The notes: generated from the sequence alone by a model not told the origin. Positions 12,866-24,846 are shown, counted from the stretch's first letter. The stretch: DNA of 64,000 nucleotides from Agapanthus africanus (GCA_030015575.1 CM057347.1:405574248-405638247), one strand, 5' to 3'. A program made the numbers and translations.

Positions 12866-15434
12866 AGAGAGAGAGAGAAAAGAAACACTCATCGTGCGCT
12901 CTTGCAAGATTAGATTGGGTATTAGTTTATCTAATCAGGATGGCTCCCACTGTTTTCTTGAATTCTCTTCCAAACCTTAAAAGGAGAACTACCTGGGATC
13001 ATTAACACCTTACAAGTTCGCCAACCGTTCATCCAGGTGAGTGTTGGTACTCCGAGAGAGTTTCCCCGTGCTCTCGCACGAACCTAATTAAAATAAACCT
13101 CGTTTCCACAGAGGCGTAGCTCCGTTAACAATTTTCTAAACACCTAATAGGTTAGCTAATTGTGAAGTGAAAAATATCTCCTAAGAGTAATCCTACTCAT
13201 CAGTAGGATCGGGATCCAACTATCATTGCATGATAAACTAGATAGAAGCCACTCTAGTCACCACACTCCAGAAGGTATGCAACACTAGCATGTTTCCTGT
13301 ATGTTTGAAACTCCCGATGTGGTTTTTGCCCCTAGGACCTTAGTGACCTTGACACAGTCAACAAATCAAAAAGTCATAGTCAAGTTCAACTCGTCATTAT
13401 CTTGATTGAATTAAACCCACCCGTATAACCCTTGACACAGTCAACAAGATTACACGACTGCCCTAACCAATCGCATCATATGCTAGAAGTAAGTAGTAAC
13501 CAGCTACCGTTCACTACGCTTTGACACAGTCAACAAACACAGCACGAATACTGAGTATTACTTATAGGAAATGACGAAGGGCTACAGCTGGTTTTTGGCA
13601 AAAAAACCGTTAACGTAATGAACTTGATATCGTTGAAGGAACCCAGTAGTTTTGAAAAGGAGTGGTTTAGGCTCCGCTTTTTAAAACTTGTGGTTTTGAA
13701 GAAAACCGAGTAATCTACAGTATAAACTTTTGCTCAAATGGTCACTCCCCGCGAAGGGATCTAGGCTCTTGCCTTCTAGAATGAGGTGCTGGATATTCAT
13801 GACCGAATACCACTATGCAAAGCAAAAGAATATGACTATAGTTTTTCGAAATTTGTTCCAACAACATCTTTTTAGGTTTCTTTTCTTGCATTAATCAAAA
13901 TTAATGCGGTCCAATCAATTAACCTATCACACCAGAAAGGAACGAAAATACAATGTACATATATGCCATTCGCATTCGCCACGAGGCCCCATCATACACC
14001 GTTAGGTTACTTAACTAATGGCAGAGCGGGGGTTGGACTAGCGTGGGTGCAAAACATATACAACATCTACTAGTATATATAAATATATATAACATTCGTC
14101 CCAGGTATGATATAAGCAACATCACAGATCAACAATAAGCAACACAGAATGGTGGATAATCTTGGAGCCTCAGGTTTCATTTGAGCCGCAAATAAAACCC
14201 GACGTTCCCGGTCGTGTGGATAGCCCGTGCAATGAAAACCTGGACCCCTACGAGAGCGGCAAGTTACCCGCCAATCCCAAAAGTGTGGAAACCCCAATCA
14301 ACAAAGTGAATGGGCCATCCAGCACTTCACGGGATCCAGTAACTTGAGCAACCCTCCGTGGGTCATCCTATACCTCCTATGAGTGCGGCGAATAGCCCGC
14401 CAATTCTAGAGTAAGGCCCCCTTCCATCTCTACGCCATGAGATGCGGGTCCGTTGCCTCCTAGAACCAGGCTATTCGAGCACTCCACTGCGGGGTAATCC
14501 TAGTACAGAAAAGAAAAGCATATATACAATGGCGACATCGACCTCAACCCTGTTGTGCCCTAATAAAAGAATATACAATCTGGCAAAGACGGCTGTCCAC
14601 ATGTCGGACGCTCACCCCGCAATATCGAATATACAAATGAATCTGAACTGTACAACTATCATTGCACCACTGGCTATCCACTACGAAAATCCAACCACAA
14701 TATCAGCACAATCACAGAACATCAATGTGAATGTCATGTTCGCAAACCCGTCTAATAGAACATATAGCAGTTAGACAGATTATACCGCTCAATAACATTC
14801 ACGGTCGCAGATAGTAATGTATGCACTGAAACTTATAAACAACGTTAAAATGGCGACTTCCAAATACTCCGTATTGCCCCAAACCAAAGATGACAGAATA
14901 TGCAATCTGGGCAAAAACAAACATCACCTGAAACCCTAAATCCAAGTGTACAGAATACCAAAAAAAATTCAAGACCAAATTCCCAAACAGAACCGACGAG
15001 GCCGCGAATTTTGTCGATGTGGCCGGCTAATTTTTAGGATTTGGTCCTCGAATTTCTCTGGTGTTCTAGTGGCTACATGAAGAGCACTCTGCAATTGTTT
15101 AAATAATTTTTAGATCCTCTGAAAAAATCGACAAAAACTTGGATTTCGGTTTCGTAGTTTCGGAGATATTTCGGTTTCGTAATTTTAAACATCGTTTAAA
15201 CTGCTAGTTAAGGGTTTATGGGCTGGCACTAATACCATGCTGGGATTTGCTAGTGCCCTGACCTTCTACCGTGGTCGTTGCGGAACAAAAACTTTCATTT
15301 TCGAAAATCCGGCACTAGAAAACCCAACCAAGAAAAAATCGACAAAAACTAGAATATTGTACCTATTGTTTCGGAGTTGTTTCGGTTTCATTACTTTAAA
15401 CATTGTTTAAACCTAGTCAGGGGTTTATGGGCTG
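12866..15434 (-). other. A1 leader between PBS and gag start
   Basis: Noncoding on the minus strand. A CT-rich tract ending in AG (12864-12880) lies just before the former gag start, whose ATG has been lost. A conserved leader hairpin block lies at 13966-14056. Segment 14070-14345 has an inverted counterpart at 23395-23640 in F. From 14359 rightward the sequence forms the left arm of a large palindrome. At 15225-15300 there is an extra diverged copy of the PBS plus LTR-end junction, so the LTR boundary is present twice. Confidence 0.7.
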
Positions 15435-15446
15435 GCTTTGATACCA
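15435..15446 (-). other. Primer binding site of A1
   Basis: Minus strand TGGTATCAAAGC directly follows the LTR end. It matches the complement of the plant initiator Met-tRNA 3' end (TGGTATCAGAGC) with one mismatch. Confidence 0.75.
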
Positions 15447-15725
15447 TGTTGGGTTACGTCAGCGCCGTGGCCATCTGTCATGGCCGGTGCGGAACAAAAA
15501 CCGTCGTTTAAAAACTTGGCGCTAACGAAACCATTCTAGAATCGAACCATAAACCCTAAACTAGCAAACTACAAAGAACTAAACTATGGTGATAGAAGGT
15601 TATACCGAACGAACCATGTCCTTCGATCTTCCACCATCCCCTTAGCTCCTTAAGGTCCTTTGGATCGAGCTTGGCCGCCGGTCTTCCTCCGTCGAAGATG
15701 ATCCACCCGAGGGATATGGAGCTAG
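15447..15725 (-). repeat. 5' LTR end fragment of A1
   Basis: It begins on the plus strand TGTTGGGTTACG, the same LTR end seen at 17675 and (reversed) at 23363. Only the last 280 bp or so of the LTR remain before the sequence turns into its own reverse complement near 15725. The minus strand contains the GC-rich small reading frame typical of these LTRs (core GWII.D..RPA.K). Confidence 0.8.
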
Positions 15726-15730
15726 AGCCA

Positions 15731-16890
15731 TGAGCTACATCTCTCGGGTGGATCATTTTCGACGGAGGAAGACCGGCGGCCAAGCTTGATCCAAAGGACC
15801 TCAAGGAGCTAAGGGAGATGGTGGAAGACCGAAGGACATGGTTCGTTCGGTATAACCTTCTATCACAATAGTTTAGTTCTTTGTAGTTTGCTAGTTTTGG
15901 GTTTATGGTTCGATTCTAGAACGGTTTCGTTAGCGTCAAGTTTTTAAACGACGGTTTTTGTTCCGCACCGGCCACGGCAGATGGCCAGGGCGCTGACGTA
16001 ACCCAATATGCTATCAAATACAGCCCATAAACCCCTAACTAGCAGTTTAAACAAGGTTTAAAGTAACGAAATCGAAACAACTCCGAAACAATACTGACAA
16101 AATTCCAGTTTCTGTCGATTTTTATTAGTCTTCAAAAAAAATTTAAAACAATTGCAGAAGACTACTCTTATTGTAACTAGAACACAGTTTAAAAACAAGA
16201 AACAAATTCCTAAAGTTGGCCGGCGAGATTGCTAAAATTACCGGCGTCGTTGGGCCTATTGGGGGGTTGGGTTTTGAATTTTTGGATGTGTTCTGGGATC
16301 TTGAATATTGGGTTTAAGGTATTGTTTGTTTTTTCCCAGATTACATCTTATGTTATCTTTGTTATTGGGGAAATACGGAGTATTTCGAAGTTGCTATTTT
16401 TAACACCGTTTATAAGTTTCAGTACGTACATTACTATCTGCGACCGTGAATGTTATTGAGCGGTATAACCCGTCTAACTGCTATATGTTCTATTAGACGG
16501 GTTTGCGAACATGACATTCACATTGATGTTCTGTGATTGTGCTGATATTGTGGTTAGATTTTCGTAGTGGATAGCCAGTGGTGCAATGATAGTTGTACAG
16601 TTCAGATTCATTTGTATATTCGATATTGCGGGGCGAGCGTCCGACATGTGGACAGCCGTCTCTGCCAGATTGTATATTCTTTTATTGGGGCACAACCAGG
16701 TTGAGGTCGATGTCGCCATTGTATATATGCTTTTCTTTTCTGTACTAGTATTACCCCGCGGTGGAGTGCACGAATAGCCGGATTCTAGAGGGCAACAGGC
16801 CCGCATCTCATGGCGTTGAGACGGAGGGTGCCTTACTCTAGAATTGGCGGGCTATTCGCCGCACTCGTAGGTGGTACAGGATGACTCATG
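15731..16890 (+). repeat. F 5' LTR end, PBS relic and first leader part
   Basis: Plus-strand LTR end finishing GTAACCCAATA near 16004, then a decayed primer site (TGCTATCAAATAC), then about 870 bp of leader. The leader is interrupted at 16890 by D and resumes at 23364: the 19 bases from 23364 align well with what the A1 leader predicts should follow. This makes F the host of D. Noncoding apart from the LTR-end small frame. Confidence 0.7.
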
Positions 16891-17452
16891 TGTTGGCTAT
16901 AGTGCCCTCAAGGCAATTATTGTAATCGCAGACAGGTGATTATGATGATTGAGGGAGGACCTATATGGATAGAACGGTCTTACTCAAGATGATACTATGC
17001 TATCTGGTTTGTCTTTATCATTAAGTACATGCATTATGTGGTATTACAGATCACTATTACATGTTGATAGAGCCCATAGGATTCTTGCTTGACTACCAGC
17101 ATTATAATGGCGATCATATACATGGGAGATGGGTGGTCTATAAGCACATCCTTAAATGTCCCTAATTGTGAGAGTATCGAGACTGGGCATTGATACTCCG
17201 GAGTAGACTAGTGTATACTTATCGAGACCCCAACGAGGGGCGGTGGCCTGTCGAACAAGCCATTGGTATCGGTCAGTCACCTAAGATATTATAGAGGTGC
17301 TCATTGGGTTATGAGTACACTGGACGGACTCACCGGGAACATGCTAAATGGTATTATACCGATTGTCAGATAGCAGTCCCCAGGTGACATGTGTACAGGT
17401 TAATCTATCGACCTGAGATCGTTATTTGTCTCGTGTGAGTTCCCACTGTGCT
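16891..17452 (+). repeat. D 5' LTR, first 562 bp
   Basis: It begins TGTTGGCTATAGTGCCC and follows the 3' LTR copy at 21307 up to TTCCCACTGTG, where it breaks into inverted sequence. No coding. Confidence 0.85.
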
Positions 17453-18479
17453 TAGGTTCCGCGGCCGAATTTTGGAGTTAGGTGCCTAAATTTTTTTCTT
17501 AGCTCTAGTTTTGCTTGCACATAATTTTAAGACCCTCTGAAAGATTTTTTGAACAACTTTTAAAACTGACAGCAAGCATGAACAAATGGAAATACGATTC
17601 GGAAAATTGGTCGATCGACATTTCAACTTCGTGTAAACTAGCTAGTAATGGTTTATGGGGTGGCTCTAATACCATGTTGGGTTACGATAGCTCCCTGGCC
17701 ATCTGCCATGTCCAGTGCAGAACAAAAACTGGTGTTTAAAAATTTTGGCGCTAATGAAACCCGCTAGAATCGAACCATAAACCAATACTAGCGAACTACA
17801 AAGTTCTAAACTATAGTGATAGAAGGGTTATACCGAATGAACCAAGTCTTTCGATCTTCTACCATTTTCCCAAGCTCCTTGAGGTGTCCTGAACTGAACT
17901 TGGTCGCCGGTCTTTCTTCGTCGATGATGATCCACCCGAGGGAGACGATGCAGGCTCCAGTTTTGCCTAGCGAAGCAACCAACGCTCCAAGGTTGCTAGC
18001 AATGGAGTGTGGGGTATAGGAATATCTCACTATCTTTTTCTCTCATACCTCATGCTCAAATGAGCAATCAAAGAAGAAGATAAAGGAGGTGAAGAAAACT
18101 ATGGCATGAGAAACTCAAGAAAAAAACTAAGTCTCCAAGAGAGTGTGTATGAATGAATGTGAGTGTGTTGTTGAGAATGTAGAAGGAATGGCTAAGTTTT
18201 TTTGAACCATGGAAAATATCTCATCTTATTTAACAATGAACATTGAAGAGCCATACCTCTGTACATACCTCAACAAGCTCATGTCACCTCACCTCTCCAC
18301 CTCATTTCCTAATGATTTTCTAAAAAGTAAAATCATATAATGAGGTGTCAATCTTCTAGAAGATATTCCGTATAAATACGGAATACAACTCGGTATAAGT
18401 ATCGAAATACATAAACGCGTATTCATATAAAAATACGAATAGCCAAGAGAGAAAATGAATAGTGAACAATAATACTATA
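17453..18479 (-). repeat. Inverted LTR-end/PBS/leader segment inside D
   Basis: Read on the minus strand: LTR positions from about 1255 to its end (18479 down to 17675), primer site TGGTATTAGAGCC just after the end GTAACCCAACA, then about 220 bp of leader (to 17453). It is the reverse complement of 22562-23363. The simplest reading is inversion of the D 5' LTR end with its PBS, plus deletion of neighbouring DNA. The minus frame 17806-18030 is the LTR small frame. Confidence 0.8.
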
Positions 18480-21289
18480 GATGTTCCAGTTCGAGGATGG
18501 ATTCCGGTTCTGGAGAAATTGAATAGGATTATTCGGTTGTCTTTTCCCTTTACCTTCTCTCAGGTTGCGAGGGCTCCTAGTATTAGGAGAGTACACCTAT
18601 TGCGCTTATTGGATTGTCTTCTTCCAAACCTTAGGCTGGTGCCGAAAGGTAGGGAAGGAAGAAAACCAATTAGCCTAAGTGAGGTGTACAGAAGGTAATA
18701 AGTAAAGACATATAAAGGGATTGGAGTGAGAGCAAGGAAATATACGGTTACTGTCATGAATCTGGATAGTGGAAGAGACATTACTAGGAATACCCGGCTA
18801 CCCCTTCGAAACATTTTCATGTTTTATTTTCACTTTGTAGTGTTAATTGAAAACCGTTTTCCCGATTAGATTATGACTCCAGGGTATGTATTTACCAGAC
18901 TTGATTCTCACATCTGTAGGGCGTTTCGGATGGTGAGTGGGAGTAAGATATTGGGAATTGGGTGATTAGATCCTCGTCATATCGAAATTCCTTGTAATTG
19001 GTGATATTTGAGGAAATCACCTGGGTTTTGCCTGACGACAAATATTTAATTTTGAATATCCGTCGTTATGCACCAATTTCTGATATATCTGTACGTTTAT
19101 TTTATAAAGTAAGATATAAAATTTTCAAATTATGTTTATGACATTTATCTATATCAGTTGATGGTTAGATAAGGAGCATTCAACAGCGGTGTAATTCTTC
19201 TTAACCATAGTACAGTTTTCAACCTACGATACACAAGATTTGAGTTATTAAACTCAGTGGACTTATACAATGTATTGTATGTTGTCCGGTGTCCATTCGG
19301 ACAAAGGGGTCGGTACTCCTACTATATTCTATTTACTCATGACTTCCCCAGTTCTAGACAAGTATTTCGTTGAAATACAAGGTCCAGATTTTGAGAAGAT
19401 ATAGGTACAGGAATAAAGTAGAGAACCATATGTTGCAAGTATCAGTATTCTTCAAGGTGATCAAAGATATAGATACTTGTGTTTAATATCCCGTTGTAAG
19501 TAATATTTTTTAGAACAAGCTTCTCTTTTAGGTTACTCATACGTGGATGTATTCCTTGAAGAGTAATGTCGCATGGCCTTCTTCTATTTAGTTGACATGC
19601 ACTGGAAACAGCTGCATGATTTTTGAATCTGGTTCCAATTAAATTAGTGCATTTGTTTCTATATTGGATATATAGAATGGATTCATATCTTAACAATGTT
19701 AAGGTATATGGATTTATTCGGCTGATGCTTAAAACTAGAATCTGGACAAACTCAAGGCACGTTTCAGTAATGGCAGATTGTGGATTATCCCGGGCTTTGA
19801 CGAGGGTTAACATTCTACCATCTGGAAGATCAATAGTTATATTGTTCTTGACTCGCCACCAGTTTTAGTAAAAGGGATTCTTTTCAGAAAACATTAGTGG
19901 GAGTATGGTAGAACTGGAAGTGATTCCAGAACCGCAAACGATTACTAAAAATTTAGTAGAACCTGAAGATTCAATTAGTTTTGACAATCTATTAGCCACT
20001 CCGCAGATTTGGTGGGTAACCTCAGGCACCCGGGAAGTACTTCGGTTTCATCAGAGACGGTGACAGGAAGGTTTATGATTACCCAAACTTGCCATTATTG
20101 TTGTTCTAGACTATGAGGTCTGGCAGGAGGATGAGTATAACGTCATTATAAACTAGCTTTAAAAGTGCACGTGTATATGACTCTGCCAGAAGGTTGTTGT
20201 AGTCAATGGGAGCAGCGAAAGCATAGTGGGCAAAGAGCTTTTGTCTATTTATAGACTAAAGCAGGAATAGCGGAGATAGATCATCTATTTTTGATATGAC
20301 AGTCATAGAGTTTGATTTCATCATAATAAGAGATGGATCTGGTAAGAAGGTAGTAGAGAGTGATGTCCTGGTATTTGGATGACATGCACTTGATAGGGAG
20401 AGATCTTCCTATACTACGATCGGTTATACTGTGGTGTTCACAAGGTGGTTTCTCCACATAGGATCCGGATAAAATATCAGGAATTCTGGTCACTAGATCT
20501 ATGGTTTTAGATCTAGATTTGGGAAGTGTCCCAATTTGGGTACTTTGACATTATTCTAAAGTGTTTTCGAATAGATGACTCCGGGCATGGTGGTGTACCC
20601 GCAGGTGATGGAGTCACCCTCTCTAAAGAGATGTCTTCTAGACTGATAAGGAGAGGGATTTGCATGATTGGCATATCACTTTCTTAGGCAATTGAGTCAA
20701 TCATGAGATGTCAAGTACAACACCAGATATTGATTTTGCACAGGCTGTAATAAGTATATATTAATCCAATCCTGGAGAAACATTGGGAAGCGGTTATGAA
20801 CATAAGTGGATGTTCTTGGCATGGTAACGACAGCCTTCTTTAGGAGGCGGTTATCCTTTCAGGCTTCCAAGATGACCTGGATGACAGAGTGGCTGTCAGA
20901 GTTATAGTTTTCCCTCTTTTGAGAACCAGTATGTTGGACAAGTGGTCCAAGCAGATACTGTGGAAGGAATGGCACAGGATACTGATTAAATTCAGTGGAT
21001 GATACAGTCTAAGAAGTTTGTTTGATTTGGAGTTCATTTGTGAACTGGGTCCCATCAGATATCGAGACAAATTCTAAGACGGGTATTGCTCATTTTGAAA
21101 GATAGTCCTTCTCCGCGAAGTTAAGATAGAGAGAGATAAAGATAGAAACACTGGAGCATATCCACCCACTGAGGCTATTTCTCGAACGCAATAGTCTCAC
21201 AAACGAGCTTTGTGAAACTGCTTAGTAGAGAAGTTTGGTGTTCGGTATCACACAGGCTGTGAGTATGCGATACCGCAATAATTAGCCTT
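18480..21289 (+). pseudogene. D pol relic
   Basis: Heavily decayed copia pol. Recognisable pieces on the plus strand include the integrase end (about 19620-19760, like LNQVP ... KVYGF), the linker after integrase (19885-19960, words VELE, PEPQTIT and LVEPED), the RT start (20030-20090, YFGF and RDGD), and RT/RNase H echoes to 21290. There are stops every few dozen codons. It is closely similar over its whole length to the F relic at 59545-62315, so both come from one subfamily. Confidence 0.75.
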
Positions 21290-21306
21290 AAGTGAAAGTG
21301 GTAGAT
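21290..21306 (+). other. Polypurine tract of D
   Basis: AAGTGAAAGTGGTAGAT abuts the 3' LTR; it differs from the H and F tracts by single changes. Confidence 0.75.
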
Positions 21307-23363
21307 TGTTGGCTATAGTGCCCTCAAGGCAATTATTGTAATCTTAGGCAGGTGATTATGATGATTGAGGGAGGACCTATATGGATAGAATAGTCTTACT
21401 CAAGATGATAGTATGCTATCTGGTTTGTCTTTATCATCATGTGCATGCATCATGTGCTATTACAGATCACTATTATATGTTGATAGAGCTCATAAGATTC
21501 TTGCTCGACTACCAGCATTATGATGGCGGTCATATATGTGGGAGCTGGGTGATCTATAAGCACATCCTTAAATGTCCCTAATCAAGGGAATATCGAGACT
21601 GGGCATTGATACTCCAGAGTCGACTAGTGTATACTTATCGAGACCCCGACGAGGGGCGGTGGCCGGTCTCACAAGCCATTGGTGTCAGCCAGTCACCTAA
21701 GATAGTATACAGGTGCTCATTGGGTTATGAGTATACTGGACGGACTCGCCGAGAACATGCTAGATGGTATTATACCTATTGTAAGATAGCGGTTCCCAGG
21801 TGACATGCGTACAGGTTAGTCTGTCGACCTGAGATCGTCATTTTTCTCGTATGAGTTCCCACTGTGGTTTGATTACTACCCTACCACAGCTCAAAGGAGT
21901 CGTGAAAATAGGTTTTAGTTGGGTACAGTCCCGAGCCACATGGAGGCAGTGAGCGGATCGTCGGGGATTCGTCTCTCCCGGTATTGGGGGTTGATGTCGC
22001 GCGGTGCACGGGTGGCCATCACCAGAAATCCTTGGCCAAGGTAGTCGAGAATTACTGATTTGGATCGGTAGTTTCTCAGTTGGTGATGGGCTTCATACCG
22101 ACACGAAATATCGCGTTATTAGGGGTCTGACTTTATCCACCCCCTAGACTCGATATGCGATACTCTTAAACGAACAGACCGGGCTGTACGGATATTGTCA
22201 CTGACAGGCTCAGTAGGGGTTTGGATGAGTTTGCTCGTCGGCCTTCCTTTCGCTCAATACCTGGGTAGCCGTTACGTACAGCTAGTGCCGCTGACGTGCT
22301 TGTGGTTAAACTCACTACCAGCGTATTGACGAGTCTTTAGAGTCCCACACAGAGAGTTTTCACAGTTCAGGCGATATAATGTAGATGACGTATGTTGGTA
22401 CATACAGGTGTCCGATTAAATATGTGTACAGGCTACATAGACTTTCATCGGACGGTTAATAATATTAGCGGCTTAGGATTGAGCCGGATTATTAAATCAA
22501 GTTTTGATTTAATAATTTATACATACATACATATATATATATATATATGTATGTATGTATTCTAGTATTATTGTTCACTATTCATTTATCTCTTGGCTAT
22601 TTGTATTTTTATACGAATACGCGTATATGTATTTCGATACGTATACCGGGTTGTATTCCGTATTTATACAGAATATCTTCTAGAAGATTGACACCTCATT
22701 TTATGATTTTCCTTTTTAGAAAATCATTAGGAAATGAGGTGGAGAGGAGAGGTGACATGAGTATGTTGAGGTATGTAGAGAGGTATGGCTCTTCATTGTT
22801 TATTGTTAAATGAGATGAGATATTTTCCATGGTTCAAAAAGACTTAGTCATTCCTTCTACATTCTACACTACACACTCACATTCCGTCATGCACACTCTC
22901 TTGGAGACTTAGTTTTTTCTTGAGTTGCTCATGCCATAGTTTTCCTCACCTCCTCTATCTTCTTCTTTGATTGCTCATTTGAGCATGAGGTATGAGAGAA
23001 AAAGATAGTGAGATATTCCTACACCCCACACTCCATTGCTAGCAACCTTAGAGCGTCGGTTGCTTCGCTAGGAGAAGCTAGAGCCTGCATCGTCTCTCTC
23101 GGTTGGATCATCATCGACGAAGGAAGACCGGCGACCAAGTTCAGTTCAGGACACCTCAAGGAGCTTTGGAAGATGGTAGAGGACCGAAGGACTTGGTTCA
23201 TTCGGTATAACCCTTTTATCACTATAGTTTAGAACTTTGTAGTTTGCAAGTATTGGTTAATGGTTCGATTCTAGCGGGTTTCGTTAGCGCCAAAATTTTT
23301 AAACGCCGGTTTTTGTTCCGCATCAGCCATGGCAGATGGCCAGGGCACTATCGTAACCCAACA
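21307..23363 (+). repeat. D 3' LTR, complete (2057 bp)
   Basis: From TGTTGGCTATAG to GTAACCCAACA. Near its end the GC-rich block holds a plus frame at 23008-23232 (core SLGWIIIDEGRPATK), ending next to GGTATAAC, a donor-like GT. A 42-bp perfect palindrome sits at 22519-22560. The same LTR is found at 62333 (F) and in fragments at 15447, 15731, 16891 and 17675. Confidence 0.9.
22519..22560. repeat. Perfect 42-bp palindrome (ATAC)3(AT)9(GTAT)3
   Basis: The sequence equals its own reverse complement, being built of three ATAC units, an AT run and three GTAT units. It lies in the AT-rich part of the D LTR, just before the break that bounds the inverted segment at 18479. Confidence 0.9.
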
Positions 23364-24284
23364 CCATAGACGGGTGCTCAAGTTTCCGAATTCCATGAAG
23401 TGCTGGGTGGTCCATTCACTTTGTTGATTAGGGTTGCCTCACTTCTGGGATAGGCAGGTAACTTGCCGCGCTCGTAGGGGTCCAGGTTTTTATTGAACAG
23501 GCTATCCACACGACCGGGAATATCGAGTCTCATTTGCGGCTCAAATGAAACCTGAGACTCCAAGATTATCCACCATTCTGTATTTCTTGTTGATGTTCTG
23601 TCATGTTGCTTATATCATGCCTGGGACGAATGTTATACACACACACACACACACTAGTAGATGTTGTATGTGTTTTGCATCTGCGCTAGTCCAGCCCCCG
23701 CTCTGCCGTTAGTTAAGTAACCTAACGGTGCATGATGGGGCCCCGTGGCGAATGCGGATGGTATATACATACATTTTATTTTCGTTCCTTTTTCTCGGGT
23801 GATATGGATTAATTGATGCGACTGCGTTAATTTTGAATAATGCAAGGAAAACAAAGCTATATGATGTTGTTGGAACCAATTTTTGAAAACTGTTATTACA
23901 GACGTTTCTTTTTGCTTTGCACAGTGGTATTCGGTTATGAATATCCAGCACCTCATTCAAAGAGGCAAAAGCCGAGATCCCTTCATAAGGAGTGACCTCT
24001 TGAGTAAAAGTTTGCGTCAGTGTAATAACTTCACTATAGTCGATTGTTTTGCTTTGCATCGTGGTATTCAGTTAGGAATATCCTGCACATCATTCGATGA
24101 AGAAAGAGCCGAGATCCCTTCACAGAGGGTGACCTCTTTAGAAAAAGTTTGCGTCACTATATATTTGTAAAACCGCTCGGGTTCCTTCAACGATATCAAG
24201 TTCATTACATTAAAGGTTTTTCGCAAAAAACCAGCAGTAGCCCTCCGTCATTTCATATTAGTATTGCTTAGTATTCGTGCTACG
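23364..24284 (+). other. F leader, second part
   Basis: Noncoding. It is the inverted counterpart of A1 leader 13560-14350: the GC-rich block, the conserved leader hairpin (23674-23760), and a diverged tandem pair of the ACCTCTT/GAGATCCCTTCA block (about 23950-24140). It ends at GTGCTACG, where G is inserted, and continues at 58823. Confidence 0.8.
23637..23656. repeat. (AC)10 microsatellite in the F leader
   Basis: Ten AC units; A1 has TATATA-rich sequence at the corresponding place (about 14080). Confidence 0.85.
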
Positions 24285-24407
24285 TGTAACAACTCCAATT
24301 TCAATGTACAGAAAATTTATTTAAAAGTTAATGTATAAATAGAGTATTTGCAATCCTGTGTATACTATAAGTATTTGAATTGCTTTTGAATAGCAAGAAA
24401 ACACTTG

Positions 24408-24461
24408 TTGCTCATTGGTAAAGCCTTGTACTACTGTGACGTAGCCCCTGTGATCGAATCC
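24408..24461 (+). promoter_or_regulatory. tRNA-like A and B boxes in the G LTR
   Basis: TTGCTCATTGG at 24408-24418 resembles a pol III A box and TGATCGAATCC at 24451-24461 a B box; their starts are 43 bp apart, as in tRNA genes. The 3' LTR has TAGCTCATTGG (42333-42343) and TGATCGAATCC (42376-42386) at the same spacing. The flanks do not pair as an acceptor stem, so this is not a tRNA gene. It may be a tRNA relic or a captured pol III promoter. Confidence 0.55.
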
Positions 24462-24846
24462 TCCCAGCCATATTATCTTTTTATTAATTTTTCTTTTAAT
24501 AGTTTAGAAGCCCAAAGGTTTACACATGCACTACACGTAAAATGAAGAGCCACAGATTAAACAAACACGTGCACTGGGTTATACCAAGCGACGGGGACAC
24601 GTGGCCAAGATCTCACCACCCACCACCGGACTACAACTGGCGAGATTTCCATCATGACCGGCACCGCCGGGCCCCCCGTAGGGGATGGTCCCCAATTCTT
24701 CACCCTAGCACCCCTTCGCCTTTCCCACTACCCCCATGTTGTTTGTTTACTCTGTAATTATCCAGAGAGTGTAATTTCACTCTTTAATTCTAATTTTAAT
24801 GCTTATTTTTAATGCATTCTTTAGGCCTCAAAACCCTAATTTTCCC

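Larger units (their letters stand above)
14359..16890. repeat. Large imperfect palindrome (head-to-head copia 5' ends)
   Basis: The left arm (about 14359-15720) and right arm (about 15731-16890) are inverted copies: leader, PBS region and LTR end. The turn is near 15725, where GATCCACCCGAG on the left faces CTCGGGTGGATC on the right with a spacer of about 10 bp. The left arm is longer because it holds an extra PBS/LTR-end fragment. The mirror extends outward to GGTCATCC (14361) and GGATGACT (16880). Best read as elements A1 (minus) and F (plus) joined through truncated 5' LTRs. Confidence 0.85.
16891..23363 (+). mobile_element. Ty1/copia element D, nested in the F leader
   Basis: TG at 16891 and CA at 23363 bound a plus-strand copia: damaged 5' LTR, inverted segment, pol relic, polypurine tract and complete 3' LTR. 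Flanks are TCATG (16886-16890) and CCATA (23364-23368), a diverged 5-bp duplication differing by two transitions. The F leader reads on across the two sides. The 5' half has been reorganised: the LTR stops at 17452 and its end with the PBS lies inverted at 17453-18479. Confidence 0.7.

Noticed and set aside
14442-14774. 110-codon frame with a twin at 16474-16806
   Set aside because: The twin is the other arm of the palindrome. Both are leader sequence; similarity reflects inverted duplication, not selection on a protein.
18560-18820. Minus-strand 86-codon frame, repeated at 59631-59891
   Set aside because: Conserved only because D and F are copies of one another; it lies antisense to the pol relic and resembles no protein.
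24408-24461. A tRNA gene
   Set aside because: A and B boxes are present but no acceptor stem, and the T stem does not pair. Kept only as pol III-like boxes.
24542-24757. 71-codon open frame in the G LTR (also 42467-42697)
   Set aside because: It lies in U3 upstream of the TATA box, and the two LTR copies end in different frames. Not coding.
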